Origin: Planctomycetia bacterium
GTDB taxonomy: Bacteria; Planctomycetota; UBA11346
Reading direction: 5' to 3'
Length of the DNA stretch: 6,495 nucleotides
Assembly (NCBI GenBank): GCA_005801395.1
Contig: SYDV01000404.1
Location: 1 to 6,495, forward strand
The notes beneath the pieces were generated by a model. It was not told the origin of the DNA, searched no databases, and saw only the letters and a list, made by a program, of their open reading frames with translations. Of the stretch, positions 1-5,655 are shown one piece after another (position 1 is the stretch's first letter; every line of letters begins with the position of its first letter). The position numbers and the translations under genes are program-made.

Positions 1-2
1 AT

Positions 3-640
3 GACCGCCTAATGGAACGCATTGTCGCATCATCGGCAGGACGCCTGACCTAATGGGTGATCGCACCACACTCACGCTTTCCGAAGGCATGGATTCGATG
101 AGCGAAAACGTCTTCATCAATATTAAGAACCGCTCGCTCTCAATTACGGCGGACGTGGTAATTCCACAGGGAGGCGCGAATGGCGTCCTCATCGCTCAAG
201 GCGGACGCTTCGGCGGCTGGACTTTCTATCTGAAGGACGGCAAGCCAATTTATTGCTACAATTTCCTCGGCCTTGAGGAATTTAAAATCGCCGCCCCGAA
301 CGCTGTGACGGCGGGCAAGGCCACCATCCGCATGAATTTTGATTATGACGGTGGCGGAGCAGCCAAGGGCGGAATGGTTACCATTCTCGTCAACGGCGAG
401 AAAGTTGCCAATGGTCGAATCGAACGCACACAACCCGGAATATTCTCTGCTGATGAAACGGCGGCTGTAGGCAAGGACGACTCCACGCCAGTCACCAATG
501 ACTACAAGGAGCGCGACAACTCTTTCACGGGCAAGATTCAAAAAGTAGTGATCGACGTGAAGCCCGTTGGCGCCGCCGTGAAAGCAGAAGCAGATGCGGC
601 CAAGCAAGACGCCAACTTGAAGAAAGCTTTGACGAATTAA
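3..640 (+). CDS. Arylsulfatase, C-terminal part (5' end outside window; frameshifted near base 44)
   Basis: This is the C-terminal region of a large arylsulfatase, an enzyme that hydrolyses sulfate esters and is usually exported. The catalytic alkaline-phosphatase-fold domain lies left of the window. What remains is the beta-sandwich tail typical of these long sulfatases: the PDLMGDRTTLTL entry, ENVFINIKNRS, IAQGGRFGGWTFYLKDGKP, YNFLG, the glycine-rich FDYDGGGAAKGG, RIERTQPGIFSADE and NDYKERDNSFTGKI, then a charged Lys/Ala tail. Bases 3-44 encode DRLMERIVASSAGR in one frame and the match continues as PDLMGDR in another, so one C appears to be missing at 42-46. The ATG at 53 has no Shine-Dalgarno sequence and is a conserved internal Met rather than the gene start, although TAATG at 51-55 could permit reinitiation. 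Family assignment is firm. Whether the frameshift is biological is open. Confidence 0.85.
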   Translation, partial: PPNGTHCRIIGRTPDLMGDRTTLTLSEGMDSMSENVFINIKNRSLSITADVVIPQGGANGVLIAQGGRFGGWTFYLKDGKPIYCYNFLGLEEFKIAAPNAVTAGKATIRMNFDYDGGGAAKGGMVTILVNGEKVANGRIERTQPGIFSADETAAVGKDDSTPVTNDYKERDNSFTGKIQKVVIDVKPVGAAVKAEADAAKQDANLKKALTN

Positions 641-653
641 ACGGCGGTAAAAC

Positions 654-689
654 GCGCTGACTTCATCGTTCATTCGGTGTCGTCAGCGC
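654..689. repeat. 8-bp perfect inverted repeat after the sulfatase stop
   Basis: GCGCTGAC (654-661) and GTCAGCGC (682-689) are exact reverse complements around a 20-base loop, 14 bases after the sulfatase stop codon. No T tract follows, so it is not a complete intrinsic terminator. It could be a structured 3' UTR element upstream of the real terminator at 730. Confidence 0.45.
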
Positions 690-729
690 ATTGAGCAAGC
701 AAAATAATTATTGGTGGTAAGTCCAACAG

Positions 730-766
730 AACCGCACTCGTCGTCACGACGGGTGCGGTTTTTTTA
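730..766 (+). terminator. Intrinsic terminator of the arylsulfatase transcript
   Basis: AACCGCACTCGTCG (730-743) pairs with CGACGGGTGCGGTT (747-760) through 14 positions, one of them a G-T wobble, around a three-base loop TCA. It is followed directly by a T tract (759-765). It sits 90 bases after the sulfatase stop and is oriented to end the + strand transcript. The opposite strand lacks a good T tract, so it would serve the - strand poorly. Confidence 0.9.
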
Positions 767-889
767 TTTGGTAAATTAATTAACTGTTTTGTTCATTAGT
801 AATACCAATTCCGACATAATCATACCTTAATAATCCAAGGAAAGTCGCAGAGGTATTGCAGTCGTTTTTCGTTATTACGCAAGATCGGC

Positions 890-1054
890 AATCGTGTAGT
901 CGGGAAAAAAACCGCGCAGGGCCATATCACCAAGGCGCAGACCTTCGCATTTTCTACTGACGAAGGTGCTCAGGTCGGTATCGAAGAATAAACGACCGTG
1001 TCCAACGATTATCAACCTGGTTTGTCCAGCGTATTTACCGACAAGAAAATTTAA
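890..1054 (+). pseudogene. Remnant of a second arylsulfatase C-terminal tail
   Basis: Read in the frame of base 890, this segment gives VVGKKTAQGHITKAQTFAFS, then TDEGAQVGIEE, a TAA stop (989-991), and TTVSNDYQPGLSSVFTDKKI before a second TAA (1052-1054). It parallels the tail of the upstream sulfatase, where VNGEKVANGRIERTQPGIFS, ADETAAVG and TPVTNDYK occur in the same order and spacing. The catalytic domain and most of the beta-sandwich are absent, there is an internal stop, and no start or ribosome binding site is present. It differs too much from its neighbour to be a recent duplicate. Either an older tandem sulfatase was deleted down to its tail, or a paralogous end was left by rearrangement. 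Confidence 0.7.
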
Positions 1055-1147
1055 GAGACAGTGGAGCAGACATAAGGAATCGTTGGTCTCTTTCTGCTAA
1101 GCCTCTGTCGATGGGGAATGGTAATATGATTTGCCATGTGCCATCCG

Positions 1148-1192
1148 TACAGACAGGAACCTAAACCAAACTGCTATAGATTCCTGTCTGTA
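1148..1192. repeat. Perfect 12-bp inverted repeat with 21-base loop
   Basis: TACAGACAGGAA (1148-1159) and TTCCTGTCTGTA (1181-1192) are exact reverse complements around a 21-base loop. The element lies 27 bases beyond the stop codon of the - strand beta-barrel gene, where a transcription end is expected. No T tract follows on either side, so a Rho-independent terminator is not supported. A 3' RNA stabiliser, a dyad binding site or a mobile-element scar are alternatives. Confidence 0.6.
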
Positions 1193-1218
1193 TGAGAGTG
1201 CGAAAAAATATTAAAAGT

Positions 1219-1911
1219 CTAGAAATGTAAACCCGCGCCAAGGCGCAGCCAAGCATTGGTACCGGTAAACGTGCCATTACTCCCCACTGCTGCGCCACCG
1301 CCACCAGTGCCAGCGTAAAAGGCGACATCCGCGGCTGACCAATAATCAACACCACCACCGAATACGAAGACGATTTTCTTATTGATGACCAAACGTAAGT
1401 CGATGCCAGCTGCGACTTCAATGCGAGCCGAGTCGCTGGAGCCAGAGTATTGATCATCATTTAAATTGAGATCACCATCATCAATAATGACATCTTTTAA
1501 TGTCATATCGGAATAACCAATTCCGCCACGAGCGTACGGAACGAGCCCTAACATCAGTTTTCTTTCTGGTGGGAGCAACTGAATCGTGGCGCCGCCTTGA
1601 AGTCCAATTCCCCAACATTCGTAATCGGCAGACTCTTGGATTCCGTTACGGGAATTACCTTTCCAATCGCGTTCTTCGTAAAAAAAATAGAGGCCGCCGC
1701 TGGGTTGCACTTTGCCCGGTTCTACCTGTGCCATGAAATTAAGTTCATAACGATTGCCAGCGCTCCATTTATCGCTGAAATAGCCAACGCTAAATTCTTG
1801 TGAAGCATAGCTAATCACATCGAAGGTGGCGCTGAGCCCTTCGACTCCTTCTAAGGCGGCGACTTGGCCAACGGTGGCAGCGAGTAATGGGATGAGCAGG
1901 TATCGGCGCAT
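1219..1911 (-). CDS. Outer-membrane beta-barrel protein, unrecognised family (230 aa)
   Basis: This encodes an exported protein with a signal peptide (about residues 1-19, MRRYLLIPLLAATVGQVAA) and a body rich in alternating hydrophobic/aromatic strands and glycine (RYELNFMAQV, GGLYFFYEE, GIGLQGGATIQL, YARGGIGY, IEVAAGIDLRLVINKKIVFV). It ends in AWLRLGAGLHF, whose terminal Phe and alternating pattern fit the recognition signal for outer-membrane assembly. Acidic segments such as DDGDLNLNDD and a glycine-rich stretch (AGTGGGGAAVG) look like surface loops. The start is supported by AGGA six bases upstream of the ATG at 1911. It is the last - strand gene, 172 bases after the small exported protein. 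I do not recognise a specific family; a small porin or structural outer-membrane protein are options. Confidence 0.75.
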   Translation of the reverse strand: MRRYLLIPLLAATVGQVAALEGVEGLSATFDVISYASQEFSVGYFSDKWSAGNRYELNFMAQVEPGKVQPSGGLYFFYEERDWKGNSRNGIQESADYECWGIGLQGGATIQLLPPERKLMLGLVPYARGGIGYSDMTLKDVIIDDGDLNLNDDQYSGSSDSARIEVAAGIDLRLVINKKIVFVFGGGVDYWSAADVAFYAGTGGGGAAVGSNGTFTGTNAWLRLGAGLHF

Positions 1912-1951
1912 AGGGCTTCCTGGAGGTTGAAGATAAAGGGAGAAGTTGGCT

Positions 1952-1983
1952 GTTATAAATGATGGTTAGACATCCGTCGTCAA
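1952..1983 (-). promoter_or_regulatory. Possible sigma70-type promoter for the 1219-1911 beta-barrel gene
   Basis: On the - strand TTGACG (1978-1983) matches five of six -35 bases and TATAAC (1952-1957) five of six -10 bases, 41 bases upstream of the start codon. The spacer is 20 bases, longer than the preferred 17, which weakens the call. It would let this gene be expressed separately from the genes upstream of it. Confidence 0.25.
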
Positions 1984-2083
1984 GCCATGCGAAACGCGTA
2001 AATTTTCTGGAATGTCATCCCCGTCCGCCTCAATTCATTTCGGTGGACGCTGCGGCAGCCAATGTAAATGCGGACAACGGCCC

Positions 2084-2494
2084 TTATTTATTATTAATCA
2101 CGTTGGTGCCGGCTGGGACTGGGAAGACTTGGCTCCATTCCTCTTTGGTCATGGTGGCTCGTAGCGCAAAGCGTTGCTTCTTCATTGCAATGGCGTGGAC
2201 CTCGATCGCTTTCGCCAAATCGGCGTGCACGGTCCGAAGTTGTTGTGCGGTGGTCGCGCGGGAGACGAGGAGGTTGCTCGTCTGTTCGCCATCTTTTTTA
2301 ATGAGGGCCAGAACGGCGTCCCGTGAGGTTTCCATGTCCTTGAGCACCGCGACCGCCTGTTTGCGACGCACGCTATCGGAAACAGACGATTCGACTCGGA
2401 CTCGGGCATCATCAATTGGTAGTGGAAAAGGCTGAGCGGCGCTCCCTGAAGAATAAAAGAAGACGGCGATCAATGCTAAAAGACCTAGGATCAT
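2084..2494 (-). CDS. Small exported alpha-helical protein, paralogue of the adjacent lipoprotein (136 aa)
   Basis: A hydrophobic N-terminus (MILGLLALIAVFFYSSGSAA) reads as a signal peptide cleaved after residue 20, though it lacks basic residues at the start, and there is no lipobox. The rest is charged, Ala/Lys/Glu-rich and probably helical. From VSDSVRRKQAVAVL to LRATMTKEEW it aligns almost without gaps with the next gene upstream (VIPDPARQAVVL to LRAALVTATTDAEW; 83 against 84 residues), which suggests tandem duplication. The gap to that gene is 21 bases, so the two are likely co-transcribed. No convincing Shine-Dalgarno sequence precedes the ATG. Function is unknown. Small helical periplasmic proteins of this size can be metal- or stress-related chaperones, but no diagnostic motif is present. 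Confidence 0.7.
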   Translation of the reverse strand: MILGLLALIAVFFYSSGSAAQPFPLPIDDARVRVESSVSDSVRRKQAVAVLKDMETSRDAVLALIKKDGEQTSNLLVSRATTAQQLRTVHADLAKAIEVHAIAMKKQRFALRATMTKEEWSQVFPVPAGTNVINNK

Positions 2495-2515
2495 AAAAAG
2501 AAGTCCAAATCGTAT

Positions 2516-2956
2516 TTAATTGGTTGGGAAGGATTGGCGACGAGCCTTTTCGAGCGCCTTCCATTCGGCGTCCGTCGTGGCGGTGACGAGTGCAGCGCGC
2601 AACAACAACGCTTCATCATAACAGGCGGCGACTTTCGCCGTGCGCGTGGCACGAAGGTCGTCAAATGATGCTTCGGTGGCGTCGTAGTTTGCGTTTAGGC
2701 GCTCAAGTGCTTGGTCGTGAAGACGTTGATCTTCCGACATGCGCTTGGTCAAGAGTTGGACACGCTTATGGATATTAAGCACCACGGCCTGACGCGCGGG
2801 ATCAGGAATCACCGAACGAATATCCGCTTCGACTTCTTGTTGAACTTTGGCTTGGCGATCTGTCTCGCTGACTTGACCGCACGCGGCGATGGCCACTGCT
2901 GCGATCGCTAGACTGGCGATGATAGCCGTTCGCCAACGACGTTCCTTCTTATGCAT
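2516..2956 (-). CDS. Small alpha-helical lipoprotein (146 aa)
   Basis: A basic start (MHKKERRWR), a hydrophobic segment and the lipobox AIAAC with Cys26 mark a lipoprotein. The mature chain would be about 121 residues, highly charged and probably helical throughout, with a single further Cys in KVAACYDEA. It ends in TDAEWKALEKARRQSFPTN. It is a paralogue of the gene immediately downstream, sharing the xDxxRxQAV segment and the LRAxxTxxEW end; the partner has a plain signal peptide, so one copy would be membrane-tethered and the other free in the periplasm. AGGAGA lies 12 bases before the ATG, a rather long spacing, and directly abuts a tandem 16-bp repeat. It is separated from the preceding gene by a strong terminator, so it should have its own promoter. 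Function unknown. Confidence 0.75.
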   Translation of the reverse strand: MHKKERRWRTAIIASLAIAAVAIAACGQVSETDRQAKVQQEVEADIRSVIPDPARQAVVLNIHKRVQLLTKRMSEDQRLHDQALERLNANYDATEASFDDLRATRTAKVAACYDEALLLRAALVTATTDAEWKALEKARRQSFPTN

Positions 2957-2974
2957 GTCTATCTCAAATCTCCT

Positions 2975-3006
2975 ATTTTTACATCAGACAATTTTTACAT
3001 CAGGCA
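2975..3006. repeat. Two abutting 16-bp direct repeats upstream of the 2516-2956 lipoprotein
   Basis: ATTTTTACATCAGACA (2975-2990) is followed immediately by ATTTTTACATCAGGCA (2991-3006), identical at 15 of 16 positions. The pair fills the space between the terminator of the preceding gene and the ribosome binding site (2969-2974) of the lipoprotein gene. It may be a tandem operator or simply a local duplication. Seen directly; role inferred. Confidence 0.6.
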
Positions 3007-3007
3007 G

Positions 3008-3046
3008 AGAAAAAAGCAGGCTGCTGAAATAAACAGCAGCCTGCTT
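3008..3046 (-). terminator. Intrinsic terminator after the 3057-3686 lipoprotein gene
   Basis: AAGCAGGCTGCTG (3014-3026) and CAGCAGCCTGCTT (3034-3046) form a perfect 13-bp stem with a seven-base loop. On the - strand the stem is followed by a T tract (complement of the A run at 3010-3015). It begins 10 bases beyond the lipoprotein stop codon and closes the upstream - strand gene group. Confidence 0.92.
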
Positions 3047-3056
3047 GGACAATTTA

Positions 3057-3686
3057 CTACTTGGCCGCTGGCGCTGGGGTTTGGACTTTGAGTTCAACGA
3101 GTTCAGTGATGCGCATTACCACTTGGTCGCCGACTTGATGGCTGCTGAGATCCACGTCTTCACGCACGGGCAATACTCGGCGCGCGCCGTTGTCGGTGAC
3201 GATGGTTGCGGTGCGGGCCTTGGCGTTAATTTCGACGACCTTGCCGCGGATCTGCGTTACCGAACCAACCACTCCGGCTGGTTTCTGGCCTTTCTCGGCC
3301 AAGCCGACCACGGCACCTTCGCCTTGTTCGACCGGTACGCCGGCAGGCACCACCACGGCGACAATTTCTTCGGTCAGGTTGATGACCAACAGGTCGCCGA
3401 CTTTCACCTGGGGAAAGTTTACCGCGTCTTCGGGCACCTTAATAGTTTGTTCTTTTTTATCATTGCCTAGCAGGGTGACGGTGCGTTTTTTCTCGTCTTT
3501 GGCCGTGACGCGTGCGTTGATTTCGGTGCTCACAATAATGACACCGCCTGCGACTCCAGGTGCGGCGATGACGGTGACATCACTTTTGTCAGCTGGCGGT
3601 GGCGTGGTGGTCTGCCCACAGCCGATCAGCAGGGCGAGCGCGGGCACGACCAAACAGGTGGCGAGAAGAGATGAGCGATAGGACAT
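3057..3686 (-). CDS. Lipoprotein with two tandem beta-rich repeats (209 aa)
   Basis: The chosen start (MSYRSSLLATCL, ATG at 3684-3686) has AAGGA eight bases upstream and leads straight into a hydrophobic segment and the lipobox LLIGC (Cys23). An in-frame ATG further upstream at 3770 would bury the signal in 28 extra residues. A Thr/Pro-rich linker follows, then two similar domains: about residues 56-112 (INARVTAKDEKKRTVTLL ... VKVGDLLVINLTEEIVAVV) and 146-202 (IRGKVVEINAKARTATIV ... HQVGDQVVMRITELVELKV). Each has the pattern G/A-x-V-x-x-x-D/N, a turn, a Thr-rich strand and V-G-D-x-V, like small beta-barrel repeats. A Gly/Val-rich linker joins them. It is the last gene before the terminator at 3008-3046. 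Function is not recognised; periplasmic binding or scaffolding is a guess. Confidence 0.75.
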   Translation of the reverse strand: MSYRSSLLATCLVVPALALLIGCGQTTTPPPADKSDVTVIAAPGVAGGVIIVSTEINARVTAKDEKKRTVTLLGNDKKEQTIKVPEDAVNFPQVKVGDLLVINLTEEIVAVVVPAGVPVEQGEGAVVGLAEKGQKPAGVVGSVTQIRGKVVEINAKARTATIVTDNGARRVLPVREDVDLSSHQVGDQVVMRITELVELKVQTPAPAAK

Positions 3687-3694
3687 GGATGCAT

Positions 3695-3699
3695 TCCTT
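3695..3699 (-). promoter_or_regulatory. Ribosome binding site deciding the lipoprotein start
   Basis: AAGGA on the - strand lies eight bases before the ATG at 3684-3686. It supports that internal start over the longer in-frame one at 3770, in agreement with the signal peptide position. Confidence 0.65.
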
Positions 3700-3756
3700 G
3701 ATGAAGGTAAAGCCGAGCACGATTTTCTTTTCGTAGCTAGGCTAGGTGAATCGGGT

Positions 3757-4527
3757 TTAATGAATGTCAAAAATCAGAAAGTGAACGCAGCGCCAAACAC
3801 AGCGCCGTTGGTCTTCGTTGTCGTAGTCGACACCGATTGCGCGGTAGCCGAGAACCAGGGTGCACCAGTGGGCAGCTTCAAAACCGACGTAGGCCGAGGC
3901 ATTCCACGCGAAATCAGAACCGACACCAAAGCCACCGATATCGCCACGTCCGATTAAACTCCAGCGGTCGGCAAAGCGCCACAGCGCGCGCGCGCCTAAA
4001 AGCGGATCAACCCACAGATCGTCCTGTGAAATGCCATTTTCAACGTGGGCGCCGCTGAGGTTAACTTTGGTACTGAGATCCCAAATTCTTGCTCCGGCCA
4101 CCAGGTCAGCGGTGATGCGCTCGTCCGAGGTCAAGCGGTACGCGAGCGCGGCTTCGTACACCATTTCAGTAATCTCGACGTCAGCCGTCAGCGAGGTTTG
4201 CCCAGCAGGGCCAGTCGCAGTCACCGAGTCGCTCAATTTCATGCCGACGACTTCGGCAAGGAAACCCCAGCGCTGGTACCACACTTCGGCATGTAACATG
4301 CCGCCGATGTCTAAATGATCGAGGATCTGTCCGGTATCGACCTCCACCGGCACTCCGGCAGCACGCCCCATAGTGACATCGCCAGCAATATTAGCGGCTA
4401 GGACGTATGGGGTGATCTGCCAACGCAGTCCATCGTCACCGCCTGCTACGGCGGGCTCAGCGGCAGCAAGCAGCGACGACATCAGCGATACGCCGGTAAA
4501 TGATAAACAACGATAAAATGCGCTCAT
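3757..4527 (-). CDS. Outer-membrane beta-barrel protein with a C-terminal frameshift
   Basis: The preferred start MSAFYRCLSF (ATG 4525-4527) has GAGG six bases upstream and a signal peptide ending near AEPAVA (residue 28). The mature protein begins with DDGLRWQITPYVLAANIAGD and continues with alternating strands: HAEVWYQRWGFLAEVVGMKL, YEAALAYRL, ADLVAGARIWDL, PLLGARALWRF, WSLIGRGDIGGFGVG and AYVGFEAAHWCTLVLGYRAI. The reading frame as given ends DNEDQRRCVWRCVHFLIFDIH, unlike any barrel end. Removing one base of the GG at 3810-3811 gives DNEDNGAVFGAAFTF and a TGA at 3774-3776, a normal Phe-terminated assembly signal, for a 250-residue protein. One inserted base therefore seems to have destroyed the C-terminus. 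It follows the HupE-like gene by 51 bases and precedes the repeat lipoprotein. Confidence 0.8.
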   Translation of the reverse strand: MSAFYRCLSFTGVSLMSSLLAAAEPAVAGGDDGLRWQITPYVLAANIAGDVTMGRAAGVPVEVDTGQILDHLDIGGMLHAEVWYQRWGFLAEVVGMKLSDSVTATGPAGQTSLTADVEITEMVYEAALAYRLTSDERITADLVAGARIWDLSTKVNLSGAHVENGISQDDLWVDPLLGARALWRFADRWSLIGRGDIGGFGVGSDFAWNASAYVGFEAAHWCTLVLGYRAIGVDYDNEDQRRCVWRCVHFLIFDIH

Positions 4528-4530
4528 TGA

Positions 4531-4537
4531 TTTCCTC
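4531..4537 (-). promoter_or_regulatory. Ribosome binding site deciding the beta-barrel start
   Basis: GAGGAAA on the - strand has its GAGG core six bases before the ATG at 4525-4527. The site overlaps an earlier in-frame ATG (4537-4539), which has no such signal of its own, so the downstream start is preferred. Confidence 0.6.
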
Positions 4538-4578
4538 ATATGGTGATCGATGTGGTTATTGGTTTGGGTTAATATTAA

Positions 4579-5655
4579 TCAGAAAACGAAAAGGCGTTCG
4601 ATGCTCCAAAACATTGCCACACTGCCGATGGCGTAGGGCGGAATAAAAAAAGCCCAGCGTGGAATAGTGATGCGGACTCGATGAAGCAGGTAAACGCTTA
4701 ACAACACCGCACCGATGAATAATAGGTGCCCCAGTTCGACACCGATACTGAAGAACAACAGGGCCTCCGGAATATGCCCAGCTGGCAGACCCGCTTCACT
4801 CAAACCGCCGGAAAAACCGAGGCCGTGCATGAGACCGAAGGCAAACGCGGCCATCCATGGTGAACGCGTGGTAAGGCTATCACTGCCGCGTTGTTGGCGG
4901 ATGATTTCAGCCGCGACAAAAACAATACTCAGTGCGATCAAGGCCTCGACCGGCGGTAAGGGAATGCGCACCCAGCCGAGCGTCGCGGCGGCCAGCGTGA
5001 GGCTGTGGGAGAGCGTGAACGCGGTGACGGCTTTGACCAATTTCCACCCACCGCCCGTGATGATCAGCAAGGCGAGCACGAACAACAAATGGTCAATGCC
5101 CGAAAGGATATGTTTCACGCCGATGGTGGTGTAGGCACGGGCGACTTCCCACACACTGGGCGAAGGTTCGACCACGAATGATGGGGATGCTGGGGTCAGT
5201 CGCGTGATCTGTTGGCTGCCGTCCAGGCGTTCCAGACGCACTAGCACATCAACCATGGTTCCCGTGAGCCCGGTGATGTGAATCGTGCCACGGTCAAGGC
5301 CGCTTGCTCGCTGTATGGTCCAGCGCTCCGCCAACGACCGATTAATAATCGTCCCACGCGGTTCCGTTATGTTTTTACAATCCGCAGGAAATTCGACATA
5401 CAGCGCGAGTCGCAGATTATTCTCGCGAGCCGGAACTTTCCATAAGACCTCGTACGTATCGGCTTTGGTCTGACGCAATTCCAGGTAGGCAGGCCGCAAT
5501 TCGTGTGCCCACGCGCAAGTCGACGTAATCATCAGCAGCACGGCGAAGCAGCCGGTGACGATGGACAAGTTCGGAAAATTTTGTGCTTTCACTAATCTTT
5601 GCCGGATCATTTTTTTGCCGAGCGAGTTCGCTAATGCGTGTCCATGAGTGGTCAT
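4579..5655 (-). CDS. HupE/UreJ-family membrane protein (358 aa)
   Basis: This is an inner-membrane protein of the HupE/UreJ superfamily, whose better-known members are linked to nickel/cobalt uptake for hydrogenase or urease. The long form here has an N-terminal signal segment (about 30-50, CFAVLLMITSTCAWA) cleaved before HELRPAYLEL, a periplasmic beta-rich domain of about 110 residues, then several membrane helices. Conserved polar positions within the membrane part include His182, Asp188 and His189 (KHILSGIDHLLF), His217 (FTLSHSLTLAA), Glu237, Glu250, His277 (FGLMHGLGFSGG), Glu307 and His310 (GVELGHLLF), plausible metal ligands. The ATG overlaps the TGA of the PPIase gene (ATGA) and lacks a Shine-Dalgarno sequence, indicating translational coupling; Met16 is an alternative start. 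The ORF looks intact. Family is firm; the substrate is not known. Confidence 0.88.
   Translation of the reverse strand: MTTHGHALANSLGKKMIRQRLVKAQNFPNLSIVTGCFAVLLMITSTCAWAHELRPAYLELRQTKADTYEVLWKVPARENNLRLALYVEFPADCKNITEPRGTIINRSLAERWTIQRASGLDRGTIHITGLTGTMVDVLVRLERLDGSQQITRLTPASPSFVVEPSPSVWEVARAYTTIGVKHILSGIDHLLFVLALLIITGGGWKLVKAVTAFTLSHSLTLAAATLGWVRIPLPPVEALIALSIVFVAAEIIRQQRGSDSLTTRSPWMAAFAFGLMHGLGFSGGLSEAGLPAGHIPEALLFFSIGVELGHLLFIGAVLLSVYLLHRVRITIPRWAFFIPPYAIGSVAMFWSIERLFVF

Larger units (their letters stand above)
641..1218. other. Gene-free stretch between convergent genes, with sulfatase relic and hairpins
   Basis: No intact gene is visible in these 578 bases. They hold an inverted repeat (654-689), a strong terminator (730-766), an AT-rich segment (about 766-850) in which I see nothing, the eroded tail of a second sulfatase (890-1054), a weak imperfect hairpin (1057-1109) and a perfect 12-bp inverted repeat (1148-1192). 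The stretch separates the + strand sulfatase from the end of the - strand gene group. Confidence 0.7.

Noticed and set aside
140..673. Long - strand ORF opposite the sulfatase tail
   Set aside because: It mirrors the codon structure of a clear sulfatase domain on the + strand, has no recognisable domain of its own and no ribosome binding site context that favours it.
1057..1109. Two-part imperfect hairpin (GACAG...AGCAGA / TCTGCT...CTGTC)
   Set aside because: Interrupted short stems of five and six bases with a long loop can arise by chance; no T tract or other support.
2023..2048. Seven-base imperfect inverted repeat (GTCCGCC / GGTGGAC) between the 2084 and 1911 genes
   Set aside because: Short stem with a wobble pair, 12-base loop and no T tract; not convincing as a terminator or operator.
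1959..2435. 158-codon + strand ORF
   Set aside because: It overlaps the exported helical protein, which has a signal peptide and a paralogue next door. The + strand product is Ser/Arg/Thr-rich without any domain.
3045..3470. His/Asp-rich + strand ORF of 141 codons
   Set aside because: It lies opposite the repeat lipoprotein. The His/Asp richness is the antisense reading of Val/Ala codons, and it overlaps the - strand terminator region.
3765..3770. Perfect TTGACA -35 hexamer on the - strand upstream of the lipoprotein gene
   Set aside because: No acceptable -10 box lies 16-18 bases downstream, and the site falls in the 3' end of the preceding gene, so a promoter is not supported.
4569..4578. 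Ten-base palindrome TTAATATTAA after the HupE-like gene
   Set aside because: AT-only palindromes of this length are frequent in intergenic DNA and nothing else marks it as a site.
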